From NCBI GenBank assembly GCA_963703855.1, contig CAVPFW010000022.1, positions 62,001 through 126,000 of the forward strand: 64,000 nt of DNA. Reading direction: 5' to 3'. Both the position numbers and the translations under genes were made by a program. Origin of the DNA: AP-15 sp963703855. GTDB lineage: Bacteria > Pseudomonadota > Alphaproteobacteria > ATCC43930 > CGMCC-115725. Of this stretch, positions 11,971 through 19,742 are shown piece by piece. A model generated the notes under the pieces. It worked only from the letters and a program-made list of their open reading frames with translations, did not search any database and was not told the origin of the DNA. How positions within the stretch are numbered: position 1 is the stretch's first letter; every line of letters starts with the position of its first letter.

Positions 11971-12003
11971 GCGTGGGTGGCCGGGTCGAGCCCGGCCACG
12001 GGG
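11971..12003 (+). repeat. 33-bp inverted repeat, right end of a GIY-YIG element
   Basis: Begins GCGTGGGTGGCCGGGTC and is the inverse partner of 11576-11608 (32/33 identical). Together the pair delimits a 428-bp segment carrying only the GIY-YIG reading frame and a small hairpin (11941-11958). Confidence 0.85.
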
Positions 12004-12084
12004 AGACGATTTGAGTGCAGGCAACCGCCGGCTTCCTTTCGGGCGCGGTAGCGCCGGCCACGCTCCCGCGCTAAGTTCGGAGCC

Positions 12085-14937
12085 ATGCAGCACATCCGGA
12101 TCCGCGGCGCGCGCGAGCACAATCTGAAGAATGTCGACGTCGATTTGCCGCGCGACAGCCTGGTGGTGATGACCGGGCTGTCGGGCTCGGGCAAGTCGTC
12201 CTTGGCCTTCGACACGGTCTATGCCGAAGGCCAGCGCCGCTATGTCGAGAGCCTGTCGGCCTATGCCCGCCAGTTCCTCGAGCTGATGCAGAAGCCCGAG
12301 GTCGAATTGATCGAGGGATTGTCGCCGGCGATCTCGATCGAGCAGAAGACGACCTCGCGCAACCCGCGCTCGACGGTCGCGACGGTGACCGAGATCTACG
12401 ATTACATGCGCCTCCTGTGGGCGCGGGTCGGAATCCCCTATTCGCCGGCGACCGGGTTGCCGATCGTCAGCCAGACCGTGTCGCAGATGGTCGACCGGGT
12501 CATGGCGATGCCGGAGGGCACCCGGCTCTATCTGCTGGCGCCGATCGCGCGCGGGCGCAAGGGCGAGTACCGCAAGGAGCTGGTCGATCTCAGAAAGCGC
12601 GGCTTTCAGCGGGTCAAGATCGACGGCAAGATGGTCGAGCTCGACGAGGTCCGGCCGCTCAACAAGAATCTGAAGCACGACATCGCCGTGGTCGTCGACC
12701 GCATCGTCGTTGCGGCCGATCTCGGCAACCGGCTCGCCGATTCGTTCGAGACCGCTCTCGACCTGGCCGACGGGATCGCCCTCACCGAAAACGCCGATTC
12801 GGGCGAGGAGACGATCTTTTCGGCGAAATTCGCCTGCCCGGTCTCGGGCTTTACCATCCCCGAAATCGAGCCCCGGCTGTTCTCGTTCAACAACCCGTTC
12901 GGCGCCTGCCCGGCCTGCGACGGGCTCGGCACCAAGCTTTATTTCGATGCCGGCCTGGTCGTCCACGACGAGCGCAAGAGCCTCGCCGAGGGTGCGGTCA
13001 GCCCATGGTCGCACTCGTCGTCGCAATATTACACGCAGACCCTCGAAAGCATCGCCCGGCATTTCAGACAGAGCATGCACACGCCGTGGGCCGAGCTGCC
13101 GGAAAAGATGCGGCATACGATCCTCTCGGGCTCCGACGGCGAGCCGGTCAAGATGACCTATGATGACGGGCTGCGGAAATACTCGACCGAGCGCCCGTTC
13201 GAAGGCGTATTGCCGAACATGGAGCGGCGCTTTCGCGAGACCGACAGCGCCTGGGTCAAGGAGGAGCTCGGCCGCTACCAGAGCGCGCGGACCTGCGAGG
13301 TGTGCCAGGGCGACCGGCTCAAGCCCGAGGCATTGGCGGTCAAGATCGGCGGCCGCAACATCAGCGAGGTCGCACGGCTGGCGATCGCCGAAGCCTTGCG
13401 CTGGTTCTCCGGCATCGACCAGGAGCTGACCCCGAGCCAGCGCGAGATCGCCCAGCGCATCCTCAAGGAAATCAACGAGCGGCTCGGCTTTCTGCAGAAT
13501 GTCGGGCTCGAATACCTGACCCTGTCGCGCGCCTCGGGCACCCTCTCGGGCGGCGAGAGCCAGCGCATCCGCCTCGCCTCGCAGATCGGCTCGGGGCTCA
13601 CGGGTGTGCTCTATGTGCTCGACGAGCCCTCGATCGGATTGCACCAGCGCGACAACGGCCGCCTGCTCGTGACCCTGAAGCGGCTCAGGGACCTGGGCAA
13701 CACGGTCATTGTCGTCGAGCACGACGAGGAGGCGATCCGCACCGCCGATTGGGTCGTCGATATGGGGCCGGGCGCCGGGGTCCATGGCGGCCATGTCGTC
13801 GCCGAGGGCACCCCCGACGCGATCATGGCCAACCCCGACAGCATCACCGGCCAATACCTGACCGGCATGCGCCAGATCCCGGTGCCGGCCGCGCGCCGCA
13901 CCGGACATCCCGGGCAGATCCTGCGCATCGTCGGGGCATCAGGCAACAATCTGAAGGACATCACCGCCGAGATCCCGCTCGGCACCTTCTGTGTCGTGAC
14001 CGGCGTTTCGGGCGGCGGCAAATCGACCCTGATCGTCGAGACCCTGTACAAGGCATTGGCCAAGCGGCTAAACAACGCCCGCGAGCAACCCGCACCCCAC
14101 GAGCGCTTGGAAGGGGTCGAGTACCTCGACAAGATCGTCGACATCGACCAGTCGCCGATCGGCCGCACCCCGCGCTCGAACCCGGCGACCTACACCGGCT
14201 GCTTCACCCCGATCCGCGACTGGTTCGCCGGGCTGCCCGAAGCCAAGTCGCGCGGCTATCTGCCCGGTCGCTTCTCGTTCAACGTCAAGGGCGGGCGCTG
14301 CGAGGCCTGCCAGGGCGACGGCGTGATCAAGATCGAGATGCACTTTCTGCCCGACGTCTATGTCCAATGCGACGTGTGCAACGGCCGGCGCTACAACCGC
14401 GAGACCCTGGAGGTGCTGTTCCGCGGCAAGAGCATCGCCGACGTGCTCGACATGACCGTCGACGAGGGCGTCGATTTCTTCCGCGCGGTGCCGTCGATCC
14501 GCGACAAGCTGTTGACATTGCAGCAGGTCGGGCTCGGTTATATTCATGTAGGCCAGCCGGCGACGACGTTGTCGGGCGGCGAGGCGCAGCGCGTCAAGCT
14601 CGCCAAGGAATTGTCGCGGCGCGCCACCGGCCGCACCCTCTACATCCTCGACGAGCCGACCACCGGCTTGCATTTCGACGATGTGCGCAAGCTCTTGGAA
14701 GTGCTGCACGCGCTGGTCGAGACCGGCAACACGGTCTTGGTCATCGAGCACAACCTCGAAGTCGTCAAGACCGCCGACTGGATCATCGATCTCGGCCCCG
14801 AGGGCGGCGACGCCGGCGGCCACATCGTCGCCACCGGCACCCCCGAGGACATCGCCGCCAGCGCCGCGAGCTACACCGGCGACTACCTCCGCCCCTACCT
14901 CGCCCGCCGCCCTGCCCGCCGCCGCAAGGCGGGGTAA
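12085..14937 (+). CDS. uvrA: Excinuclease ABC subunit A
   Basis: 950 aa, full length. UvrA is the damage-recognition ATPase of nucleotide excision repair and works with UvrB and UvrC. Two ABC modules are visible: Walker A GLSGSGKSS (31-39) and GVSGGGKST in the second half, each with its signature (LSGGESQRIRLA and LSGGEAQRVKLA) and Walker B (VLDEPS, ILDEPT). Zinc-finger cysteines occur as C-P-A-C-D-G, C-E-V-C-Q-G-D and C-E-A-C-Q-G-D ... C-D-V-C-N-G. It starts MQHIRIRGAREHNLKN, the expected opening. Confidence 0.97.
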   Translation: MQHIRIRGAREHNLKNVDVDLPRDSLVVMTGLSGSGKSSLAFDTVYAEGQRRYVESLSAYARQFLELMQKPEVELIEGLSPAISIEQKTTSRNPRSTVATVTEIYDYMRLLWARVGIPYSPATGLPIVSQTVSQMVDRVMAMPEGTRLYLLAPIARGRKGEYRKELVDLRKRGFQRVKIDGKMVELDEVRPLNKNLKHDIAVVVDRIVVAADLGNRLADSFETALDLADGIALTENADSGEETIFSAKFACPVSGFTIPEIEPRLFSFNNPFGACPACDGLGTKLYFDAGLVVHDERKSLAEGAVSPWSHSSSQYYTQTLESIARHFRQSMHTPWAELPEKMRHTILSGSDGEPVKMTYDDGLRKYSTERPFEGVLPNMERRFRETDSAWVKEELGRYQSARTCEVCQGDRLKPEALAVKIGGRNISEVARLAIAEALRWFSGIDQELTPSQREIAQRILKEINERLGFLQNVGLEYLTLSRASGTLSGGESQRIRLASQIGSGLTGVLYVLDEPSIGLHQRDNGRLLVTLKRLRDLGNTVIVVEHDEEAIRTADWVVDMGPGAGVHGGHVVAEGTPDAIMANPDSITGQYLTGMRQIPVPAARRTGHPGQILRIVGASGNNLKDITAEIPLGTFCVVTGVSGGGKSTLIVETLYKALAKRLNNAREQPAPHERLEGVEYLDKIVDIDQSPIGRTPRSNPATYTGCFTPIRDWFAGLPEAKSRGYLPGRFSFNVKGGRCEACQGDGVIKIEMHFLPDVYVQCDVCNGRRYNRETLEVLFRGKSIADVLDMTVDEGVDFFRAVPSIRDKLLTLQQVGLGYIHVGQPATTLSGGEAQRVKLAKELSRRATGRTLYILDEPTTGLHFDDVRKLLEVLHALVETGNTVLVIEHNLEVVKTADWIIDLGPEGGDAGGHIVATGTPEDIAASAASYTGDYLRPYLARRPARRRKAG

Positions 14938-14976
14938 GCGATTCGCCCGATCGAATTCTATGACGACAAAGCGACG

Positions 14977-15949
14977 ATGCAAAACTGCAAAGCAGAATTC
15001 GCAATTGACGACATCCCGAAATCCGTTCGCTATGTCAAAAATGGCCGAGGCGGCCATTGGTGGCGCGTCGCTAAAGAAAAAGGTCAGCTCCATGCAGGAT
15101 GGTCACAGGTGCCGGCCAACCTCATCGAGAATCCTGGAGATTTTGCTGAGATCGGACGCAAGCACCAAGTGAACCTGGGACTTAAGACCGTCGGTTCCCG
15201 CAAGAACAACTTAAATCAACTTATCTCTCTGTTAGATCGACCGAGTCGACACGTCTGGATTACGTTCGAGGAAGGTTTTTTGTGGTGGTGCACTGTGCAA
15301 GATAGAGCTACCGCGAACCCCGGAGCGGAAGGCGACGGGAGCGGCCATTTTTGGCTTACTTGCAACCGCCCCTGGTCAAATCGTTCCCTGAAAGGGAAGC
15401 TATTAGCCCCGGCGGATTTACCTGGGACTGTCAATAGAGTAGCGGGCTTTCGCGCAACCGTCTGTAAGCCGCATGGGTGGGAGGCCACTTTACGACTAAT
15501 TCGAGACGAGCAAGACCCTGATGCCGTGGAAGCTGCTCGAGCCCTGCACCATGCATCAGCAGGCCGTCGGCAGAATGATCTCTCGGCTGACATGGCAGGA
15601 TTTCGAACAATTGGTCGACCTCATTCTGGCGCGGACGGCGTCGACCCGCCTCTCGACGCTAGGTGGACAACAGGAGGGGGTCGACCTCGAAGCTCAAAAC
15701 CTCGCTGCTGATGAGATCGCCTTCGTGCAGGTAAAAGGCGCGGCCACTCAGAAAACACTTGAAGACTATATGGACCGATTTCAGAAGCGACGAGATCGCT
15801 ACGCTCGCATGATATTTGCGGTCCACACCGTGCATGGGAATTTAACCGCCACTCCCAATCTTCCCATTCAGGTCTGGACCGGTGCCCGTCTCGCCGAGTT
15901 GGTGGTTCGACTGGGCCTCGGCGAGTGGGTCGAGCACAAGTTGGGCTAA
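14977..15949 (+). pseudogene. Restriction-endonuclease-like (Mrr_cat/PD-(D/E)xK) protein, frameshifted
   Basis: Two overlapping frames form one protein. The first (14977 to 15711 as read) holds an N-terminal domain beginning with Y-V-K-N-G-R-G-G-H-W-W. The second (to 15949) carries a PD-(D/E)xK nuclease core: W-Q-D-F-E-Q-L-V-D, then G-V-D-L-E-A and F-V-Q-V-K-G. Deleting one G of the pair at 15562-15563 joins them as ...ALHHASAAVGRMISRLTWQD. The span is 3n+1 and the restored product is about 323 aa. The likely role is recognition and cleavage of foreign DNA, inferred from the fold only. GC content is lower than in uvrA, suggesting acquisition. No methyltransferase partner is seen. Confidence 0.65.
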
Positions 15950-16099
15950 GCTTCGACTAGCCTACTCGATTGCGAGGAGCGCAGCGACGAAGGGATTTCA
16001 GAAAAAGGGTCGAAGCGGTCGGGGACTGCTTCTCGCAAAACGAGCCTCCGAGATGTTCGCAATGAGTACAAGGCGAAAACAAAATTGGTTAAAATTGGC

Positions 16100-16403
16100 A
16101 TGAATCCGGTTCGCGAACAGGCAATCGAGGAGTTGCGGCGGATGGTGCTGGTTGCACTCGGCGACCATGAGGCGGAGGTTTGGCTGTTCGGGTCGTGCGC
16201 GCGCGGCGAGCCGCGGCAGCATAGCGACATCGATATCGCGATCCTGCCGCGCGACGAGCTTCGGGTCGGCTTCTTCGGCGAGCTGCAGGCGGATATCGAG
16301 GAGAGCAAAATTCCGTACGATGTCGATGTGGTCGACCTGCGACACGCGGACCGTGCCCTTGTGGACGGCGGTTCGGCGCGAGGGAATACCGTGGCGGAGG
16401 TAG
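16100..16403 (+). pseudogene. MNT-type minimal nucleotidyltransferase (antitoxin), frameshifted near the C-terminus
   Basis: The nucleotidyltransferase signature G-S-C-A-R-G-x8-D-I-D-I (residues 31-45) and a third acidic residue in D-V-D-V-V-D-L are clear. After D-R-A-L-V-D the frame is off by one; removing one G of GGACGGCGG near 16357-16362 gives the typical MNT end ...VDAVRREGIPWRR with a TAG at 16401. As read, the frame instead runs on to 16483. In known HEPN/MNT modules the MNT protein AMPylates a Tyr of the HEPN ribonuclease toxin and so neutralises it. Span 3n+1, about 100 aa restored. Confidence 0.72.
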
Positions 16404-16796
16404 AGGAACGCCTTGCCGAGGCGGCGGCGGCGCTCGCGACACTGGAGGAAGCGATCGGCAGGAGCGCGGCGCTCGGTCCTTGAGCGCGACGGCGCGATCC
16501 TGCGGCTGATCTATACTTTTGAAGCTGTGTGGAAAGGCACGCAGCAACTGCTGGCGGAATCCGAAGGCATCCCCGTCGCTTCGCCAAACGCAACGATCCG
16601 CGCGGCACGACGGCTCGGCTGGCTGTCGGACGAGGACGCGCGAGCTGCCTTCGACATCGGGAGCGACCGTAATCTCGCGGTCCATATGTATCGGGGAGAG
16701 ATCGGGGCGGAGATCGCGCGGCACCTCGCCGCCCACGCCGATCTGCTGCGGCGCTGGCTCGCGGCATTGCAGGCTCGCGCCGGCGCGCCCGACTGA
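16391..16796 (+). pseudogene. HEPN-domain (HI0074-like) toxin, frameshifted
   Basis: Starts with a GTG inside the end of the MNT gene: VAEVEERLAEAAAALATLEE is the usual first helix of HI0074-type HEPN proteins. A stop appears at 16481-16483. Removing one C of GGTCCTT (about 16476-16482) joins it to LERDGAILRLIYTFEAVWKG and to the catalytic R-x4-H-x-Y motif R-N-L-A-V-H-M-Y. The restored length is about 134 aa. HEPN toxins of this type are RNases, and the Tyr is the AMPylation target of the MNT partner. Gene order MNT-HEPN with overlap is a recognised type VII toxin-antitoxin arrangement. Confidence 0.72.
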
Positions 16797-16844
16797 TCGC
16801 CGAGCTGCACCTCGGGGACCGCCGGACTGAGATACCGGGCCGCC

Positions 16845-16871
16845 GCCCTCTCCCGCAATTGGGGAGAGGGC
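16845..16871. repeat. REP-like hairpin (CCCTCTCCC...GGGAGAGGG type)
   Basis: Short dyad GCCCTCTCCCGCAATT / GGGGAGAGGGC between the HEPN gene and the convergent VOC gene. Related hairpins occur at 40387, 41836-41919 and 56778. It could also act as a bidirectional transcription end, but there is no T-run. Confidence 0.55.
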
Positions 16872-16896
16872 AAGAGGGCTGGGACGAGGGTGCGGC

Positions 16897-17484
16897 TCAG
16901 AAATCGCGGCCGCGCAGATCGTTGTTGGTATGGCGGTCGCCGGCCATCCAGCGCGCCAGCTCCGAATGCGCGTCGGCGCGGCGGATGGCGTCGATCTCGG
17001 CGACATCCTCCGGGTCCTGGGTGAACTCGACGATCAGCCCGTCGGGCGAGGCGACGTAGATCGATTTGCAATAGCCGTGATTGGTCTCGCGGTATTTTTC
17101 GCCGGCGCGTTCGAGCCGCCGCTTCAGCTCGTCATAGGTCTCGGGCTCGGCCTTGAACGCGATGTGGTCGTAGCGCCCGACCTGCGCCGGCCGCTCGGCC
17201 TGGGTCATCCGATACAGCTCAGGATCGGCGAACTGGAAGAACGCGAGCGCGCCGCCGTCGGCCATCGCGAAAAAGGTGTGGCAGAACTCGACTTCGCGCT
17301 GCAGCTCGGCGCTGAAATTCTTTTCGCACCAGGTCGCCGCCAGCGGAATGCCGAGCAGATCCTCGAAAAAGCGGCGGTTGACCTCGTGGTCCTTAACGAC
17401 AAAGGCGTTGTGATGCAGGCGCGACGGCAATCGCGACAGCAGACCCTTGCTCCGTGATGCCGTCGAGGCCTCGATCGTATCCAT
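16897..17484 (-). CDS. VOC-family (glyoxalase/dioxygenase-type) protein
   Basis: 195 aa. A vicinal-oxygen-chelate module spans about residues 23-165: L-H-H-N-A-F-V-V-K-D carries the first metal ligand, Y-D-H-I-A-F the second, and V-E-F the final Glu. Members open or isomerise small molecules at a divalent metal; the substrate cannot be told. The ATG at 17484 is chosen because GGGAGGACGAG precedes it directly; the open frame continues upstream without similarity. It is divergent from an LLM-type oxidoreductase, so the two may serve one catabolic step (inference). Confidence 0.82.
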   Translation of the reverse strand: MDTIEASTASRSKGLLSRLPSRLHHNAFVVKDHEVNRRFFEDLLGIPLAATWCEKNFSAELQREVEFCHTFFAMADGGALAFFQFADPELYRMTQAERPAQVGRYDHIAFKAEPETYDELKRRLERAGEKYRETNHGYCKSIYVASPDGLIVEFTQDPEDVAEIDAIRRADAHSELARWMAGDRHTNNDLRGRDF

Positions 17485-17674
17485 CTCGTCCTCCCTGGTT
17501 AGGATGGACGAGGAATAGCACGAAAGCGTCGGCCGCTCGACTCTCAGAACACGGCGCCGACGGGCGCAGTCCTGGAATGCGCGGCGCGAGCGCGGTTCGG
17601 CAGCGCGATCGTTGGCGGTGGCCGCGAAGATGCGGCATGCTCTCGCCAATACCAGCCAGAGATAGGGGAATTTC

Positions 17675-18499
17675 GTGAAAATAAGCACGATGGTCCGGTT
17701 CAGCGCCGGCGCGGGACCGCATGACCGGCTGCTGGACCGCACGGCCGATTACGCCCGCCGCATCGAAGCCGCCGGGTTTCCGGGGATTTGGGTCGGGGAT
17801 TCGATGGGCCGCGGGCGGCCGACACTCGATCCGTTGGTGGAGCTGGCGGTGCTGGCGGCCGTGACCGACCGCGTCGAGCTCGGCATCGGGGTCTTGCAGT
17901 TGTCGTTGCGTCACCCGATCGAGCTCGCTCATCGCGTGCAGTCGGTTCAGGCATTGTCGAGCGGGCGGCTGCGTCTTGGTGTCGGTAGCGGCTCGACGCG
18001 GGCGGATTTCGAACTGCTCGGCCTGGACTACGACCATCGTTTCCGCGCGATGAGAATAGCACTCGAGACCATGCACCGCATCTGGCGCGGCGACGCGGTC
18101 AATGGCGGGAAACTGTCCCTATGGCCGGGATGCGAAGGCGGGCCGCCGATCCTGATGGGGGCCTGGCGCAGTCCGCGCTGGATCACCTACGCCGCCAAGG
18201 AGTGCCAGGGCTGGACCCCGTCGGGCCGGTATAGCAGCTGGGACGATCTCGAGGCCGGGATGCGCATCTATCGCGAGGCAGGCGGCAGCAACGCCGTCCT
18301 TGCCAATGTCGCGGTCGATCTCAACAACCGGCCCGAATCCGCGGAGCTCGCCGCGGCCACCGATGTGGCGCTGGTCTGTCCGCCGGACGAGGCACGCCGG
18401 CGGTTGAAGCGGATGGAGCAGCTGGGCTTCGACGAGGTCCTGCTGGTCTCTCAATATGGCGAGTTCGAGGAGCTCGAACGGGCGCGCGATCTGCTCTGA
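17675..18499 (+). CDS. LLM-class (luciferase-like) flavin-dependent oxidoreductase
   Basis: 274 aa, beginning with GTG after AGGGGA. It shows the TIM-barrel features of F420/FMN-dependent luciferase-like enzymes: G-I-W-V-G-D-S near residue 37, V-E-L-G-I-G-V, the helix-strand pair L-S-S-G-R-L-R-L-G-V-G-S-G, and the final F-D-E-V-L-L-V. The family oxidises or mono-oxygenates alcohols, sulfonates or cofactors; which one is unknown. A second LLM enzyme lies at 36537-37529. Confidence 0.85.
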   Translation: MKISTMVRFSAGAGPHDRLLDRTADYARRIEAAGFPGIWVGDSMGRGRPTLDPLVELAVLAAVTDRVELGIGVLQLSLRHPIELAHRVQSVQALSSGRLRLGVGSGSTRADFELLGLDYDHRFRAMRIALETMHRIWRGDAVNGGKLSLWPGCEGGPPILMGAWRSPRWITYAAKECQGWTPSGRYSSWDDLEAGMRIYREAGGSNAVLANVAVDLNNRPESAELAAATDVALVCPPDEARRRLKRMEQLGFDEVLLVSQYGEFEELERARDLL

Positions 18500-18537
18500 C
18501 CGGTATTCGCGCCCTCATCGCCTGAGCCACCTTATCC

Positions 18538-18620
18538 GTCATTCTCGCGGAAAAGCGGGAACCCAGGGCCCTCAAGGGCTTGAGCAGCGGCCCTGGGCCC
18601 CCGCTTTCGCGGGGACGACG
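18538..18620. repeat. REP-type palindromic element, copy 1
   Basis: Large imperfect dyad with arms CGTCATTCTCGCGGAAAAGC and its counterpart GCTTTCGCGGGGACGACG, plus the inner arms ACCCAGGGCC / GGCCCTGGG. A longer relative lies at 56578-56711. The flanking bases after both copies also resemble each other. Confidence 0.8.
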
Positions 18621-18754
18621 ATAACCTATTCACATACCTTATCTCATTCGCGTCGGGCTCAAGGATCGGATACCCAGGTCGTCGGCAGCTTGACAGCGGC
18701 AGCGGCGGGGGCATGCTGCCCCGCGACACCCGATCTTTGCGGAGGAGCGCTCAC

Positions 18755-19516
18755 ATGATCAGTGCGGATCTCGCCGGCAAGACGGTGCTGGTTACCGGTG
18801 CGGCCTCGGGCATCGGGCTCGCCGCCACCGACATTTTCTCGCGCTGTGGGGCGACCGTGGCGCTGAACCATCTGCCCGACGACCCGCGCGGGCCGGAAGC
18901 CGTCGAACGGCTCAAGGCACAGGGCCGGCGGGTGGTTGCCGCGCCGGGCGACGTGTCGCGGCCGGGCGAGGCCGAGCGGATGGTGGGGAGTGCCGTCGAC
19001 GCGCTCGGCCGGCTCGACTTTCTGGTCAACAATGCCGGGACTCCGGCCACCCCGACGCCGATCCCGTTTTCCGATCTCGACGCGCTTTCCGAGGATTTCT
19101 GGGCGAGGATCCTAACCACCAACCTGATCGGCCCGTTCCGCTGCGCCCATGCCGCGGTTCCGGCGCTGAAGGCGGCGCGGGGTGCGATCTGCAACACCGC
19201 CTCGATCGCCGGGGTCATGGGATCGGGCAGCAGCATTCCCTACGCGACCAGCAAGGCCGGGCTGATCAATCTGACGCGCAGCCTCGCCCGGACCCTGGCG
19301 CCCGAAATCCGGGTCAACGCGGTGGCCCCGGGCTTTGTCGACAGCCCGTGGAACAAGGACTGGCCCGCCGACCGCAAGGTCGCCTCGATCGAGCGCACCC
19401 CGCTCAAGCGCGCGTGCCGGCCCGAGGACATCGCCGAGACGATCTTTTTTCTGTGCGCCGGGGCGGCGATGATCACCGGCCAGACCGTCATCGTCGACGG
19501 CGGGCTGACGCTTTAG
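18755..19516 (+). CDS. SDR-family NAD(P)-dependent oxidoreductase
   Basis: 253 aa classical short-chain dehydrogenase: cofactor motif T-G-A-A-S-G-I-G (residues 14-21), N-N-A-G, catalytic S near A-S-I-A-G and Y-A-T-S-K (Y/K pair), and the C-terminal I-V-D-G-G. The ATG at 18755 has GGAGGAG eight bases upstream. It is followed by a ThDP enzyme on the same strand, separated by a repeat array. The two could act in sequence on a keto/hydroxy substrate, but this is only inferred from position. Confidence 0.9.
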   Translation: MISADLAGKTVLVTGAASGIGLAATDIFSRCGATVALNHLPDDPRGPEAVERLKAQGRRVVAAPGDVSRPGEAERMVGSAVDALGRLDFLVNNAGTPATPTPIPFSDLDALSEDFWARILTTNLIGPFRCAHAAVPALKAARGAICNTASIAGVMGSGSSIPYATSKAGLINLTRSLARTLAPEIRVNAVAPGFVDSPWNKDWPADRKVASIERTPLKRACRPEDIAETIFFLCAGAAMITGQTVIVDGGLTL

Positions 19517-19518
19517 AC

Positions 19519-19726
19519 CGGAGCGCGGGCGTCTCGTCGAATCGGAGCGCGGGCGTCTCGCCCGCATATGGGGCATCGGAGCGCGGGCGTCCTGCCGCAT
19601 CTGGGGAATGGGAGCGCGGGCGTCCCGCCCGCATCTGGGGAATGGGAGCGCGGGCGTCCCGCCCGCATATGGGGAATCGGAGCGCGAGGTCCCGCCCGCT
19701 GCGGGCCGGAGGCCCGCGGTCCCAAA
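19519..19726 (+). repeat. Tandem array of about six 24-34-bp palindromic units
   Basis: Units follow the form (C/G)GGAGCGCGGGCGTC, then CCGCCCGCAT(A/C)TGGGGAAT. The inner arms GCGGGCG / CGCCCGC make each unit a hairpin. The third and fourth complete units are nearly identical. The array fills the gap between the SDR stop and the ribosome-binding site of the ThDP enzyme. Any translation across it is artefactual. Confidence 0.88.
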
Positions 19727-19742
19727 CAGGGAGGAAATTGGC

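Noticed and set aside
11662..13908. 748-codon antisense frame over uvrA
   Set aside because: Shadow of uvrA codon bias; no domain features.
19519..19726. CRISPR array
   Set aside because: Units are contiguous without unique spacers, and no cas gene is nearby.
19519..19742. N-terminal extension of the ThDP enzyme (SAGVPPA / RGRPARI peptides)
   Set aside because: This is translation of the palindromic repeat array. The TTG at 19743 with GGAGG is the credible start.
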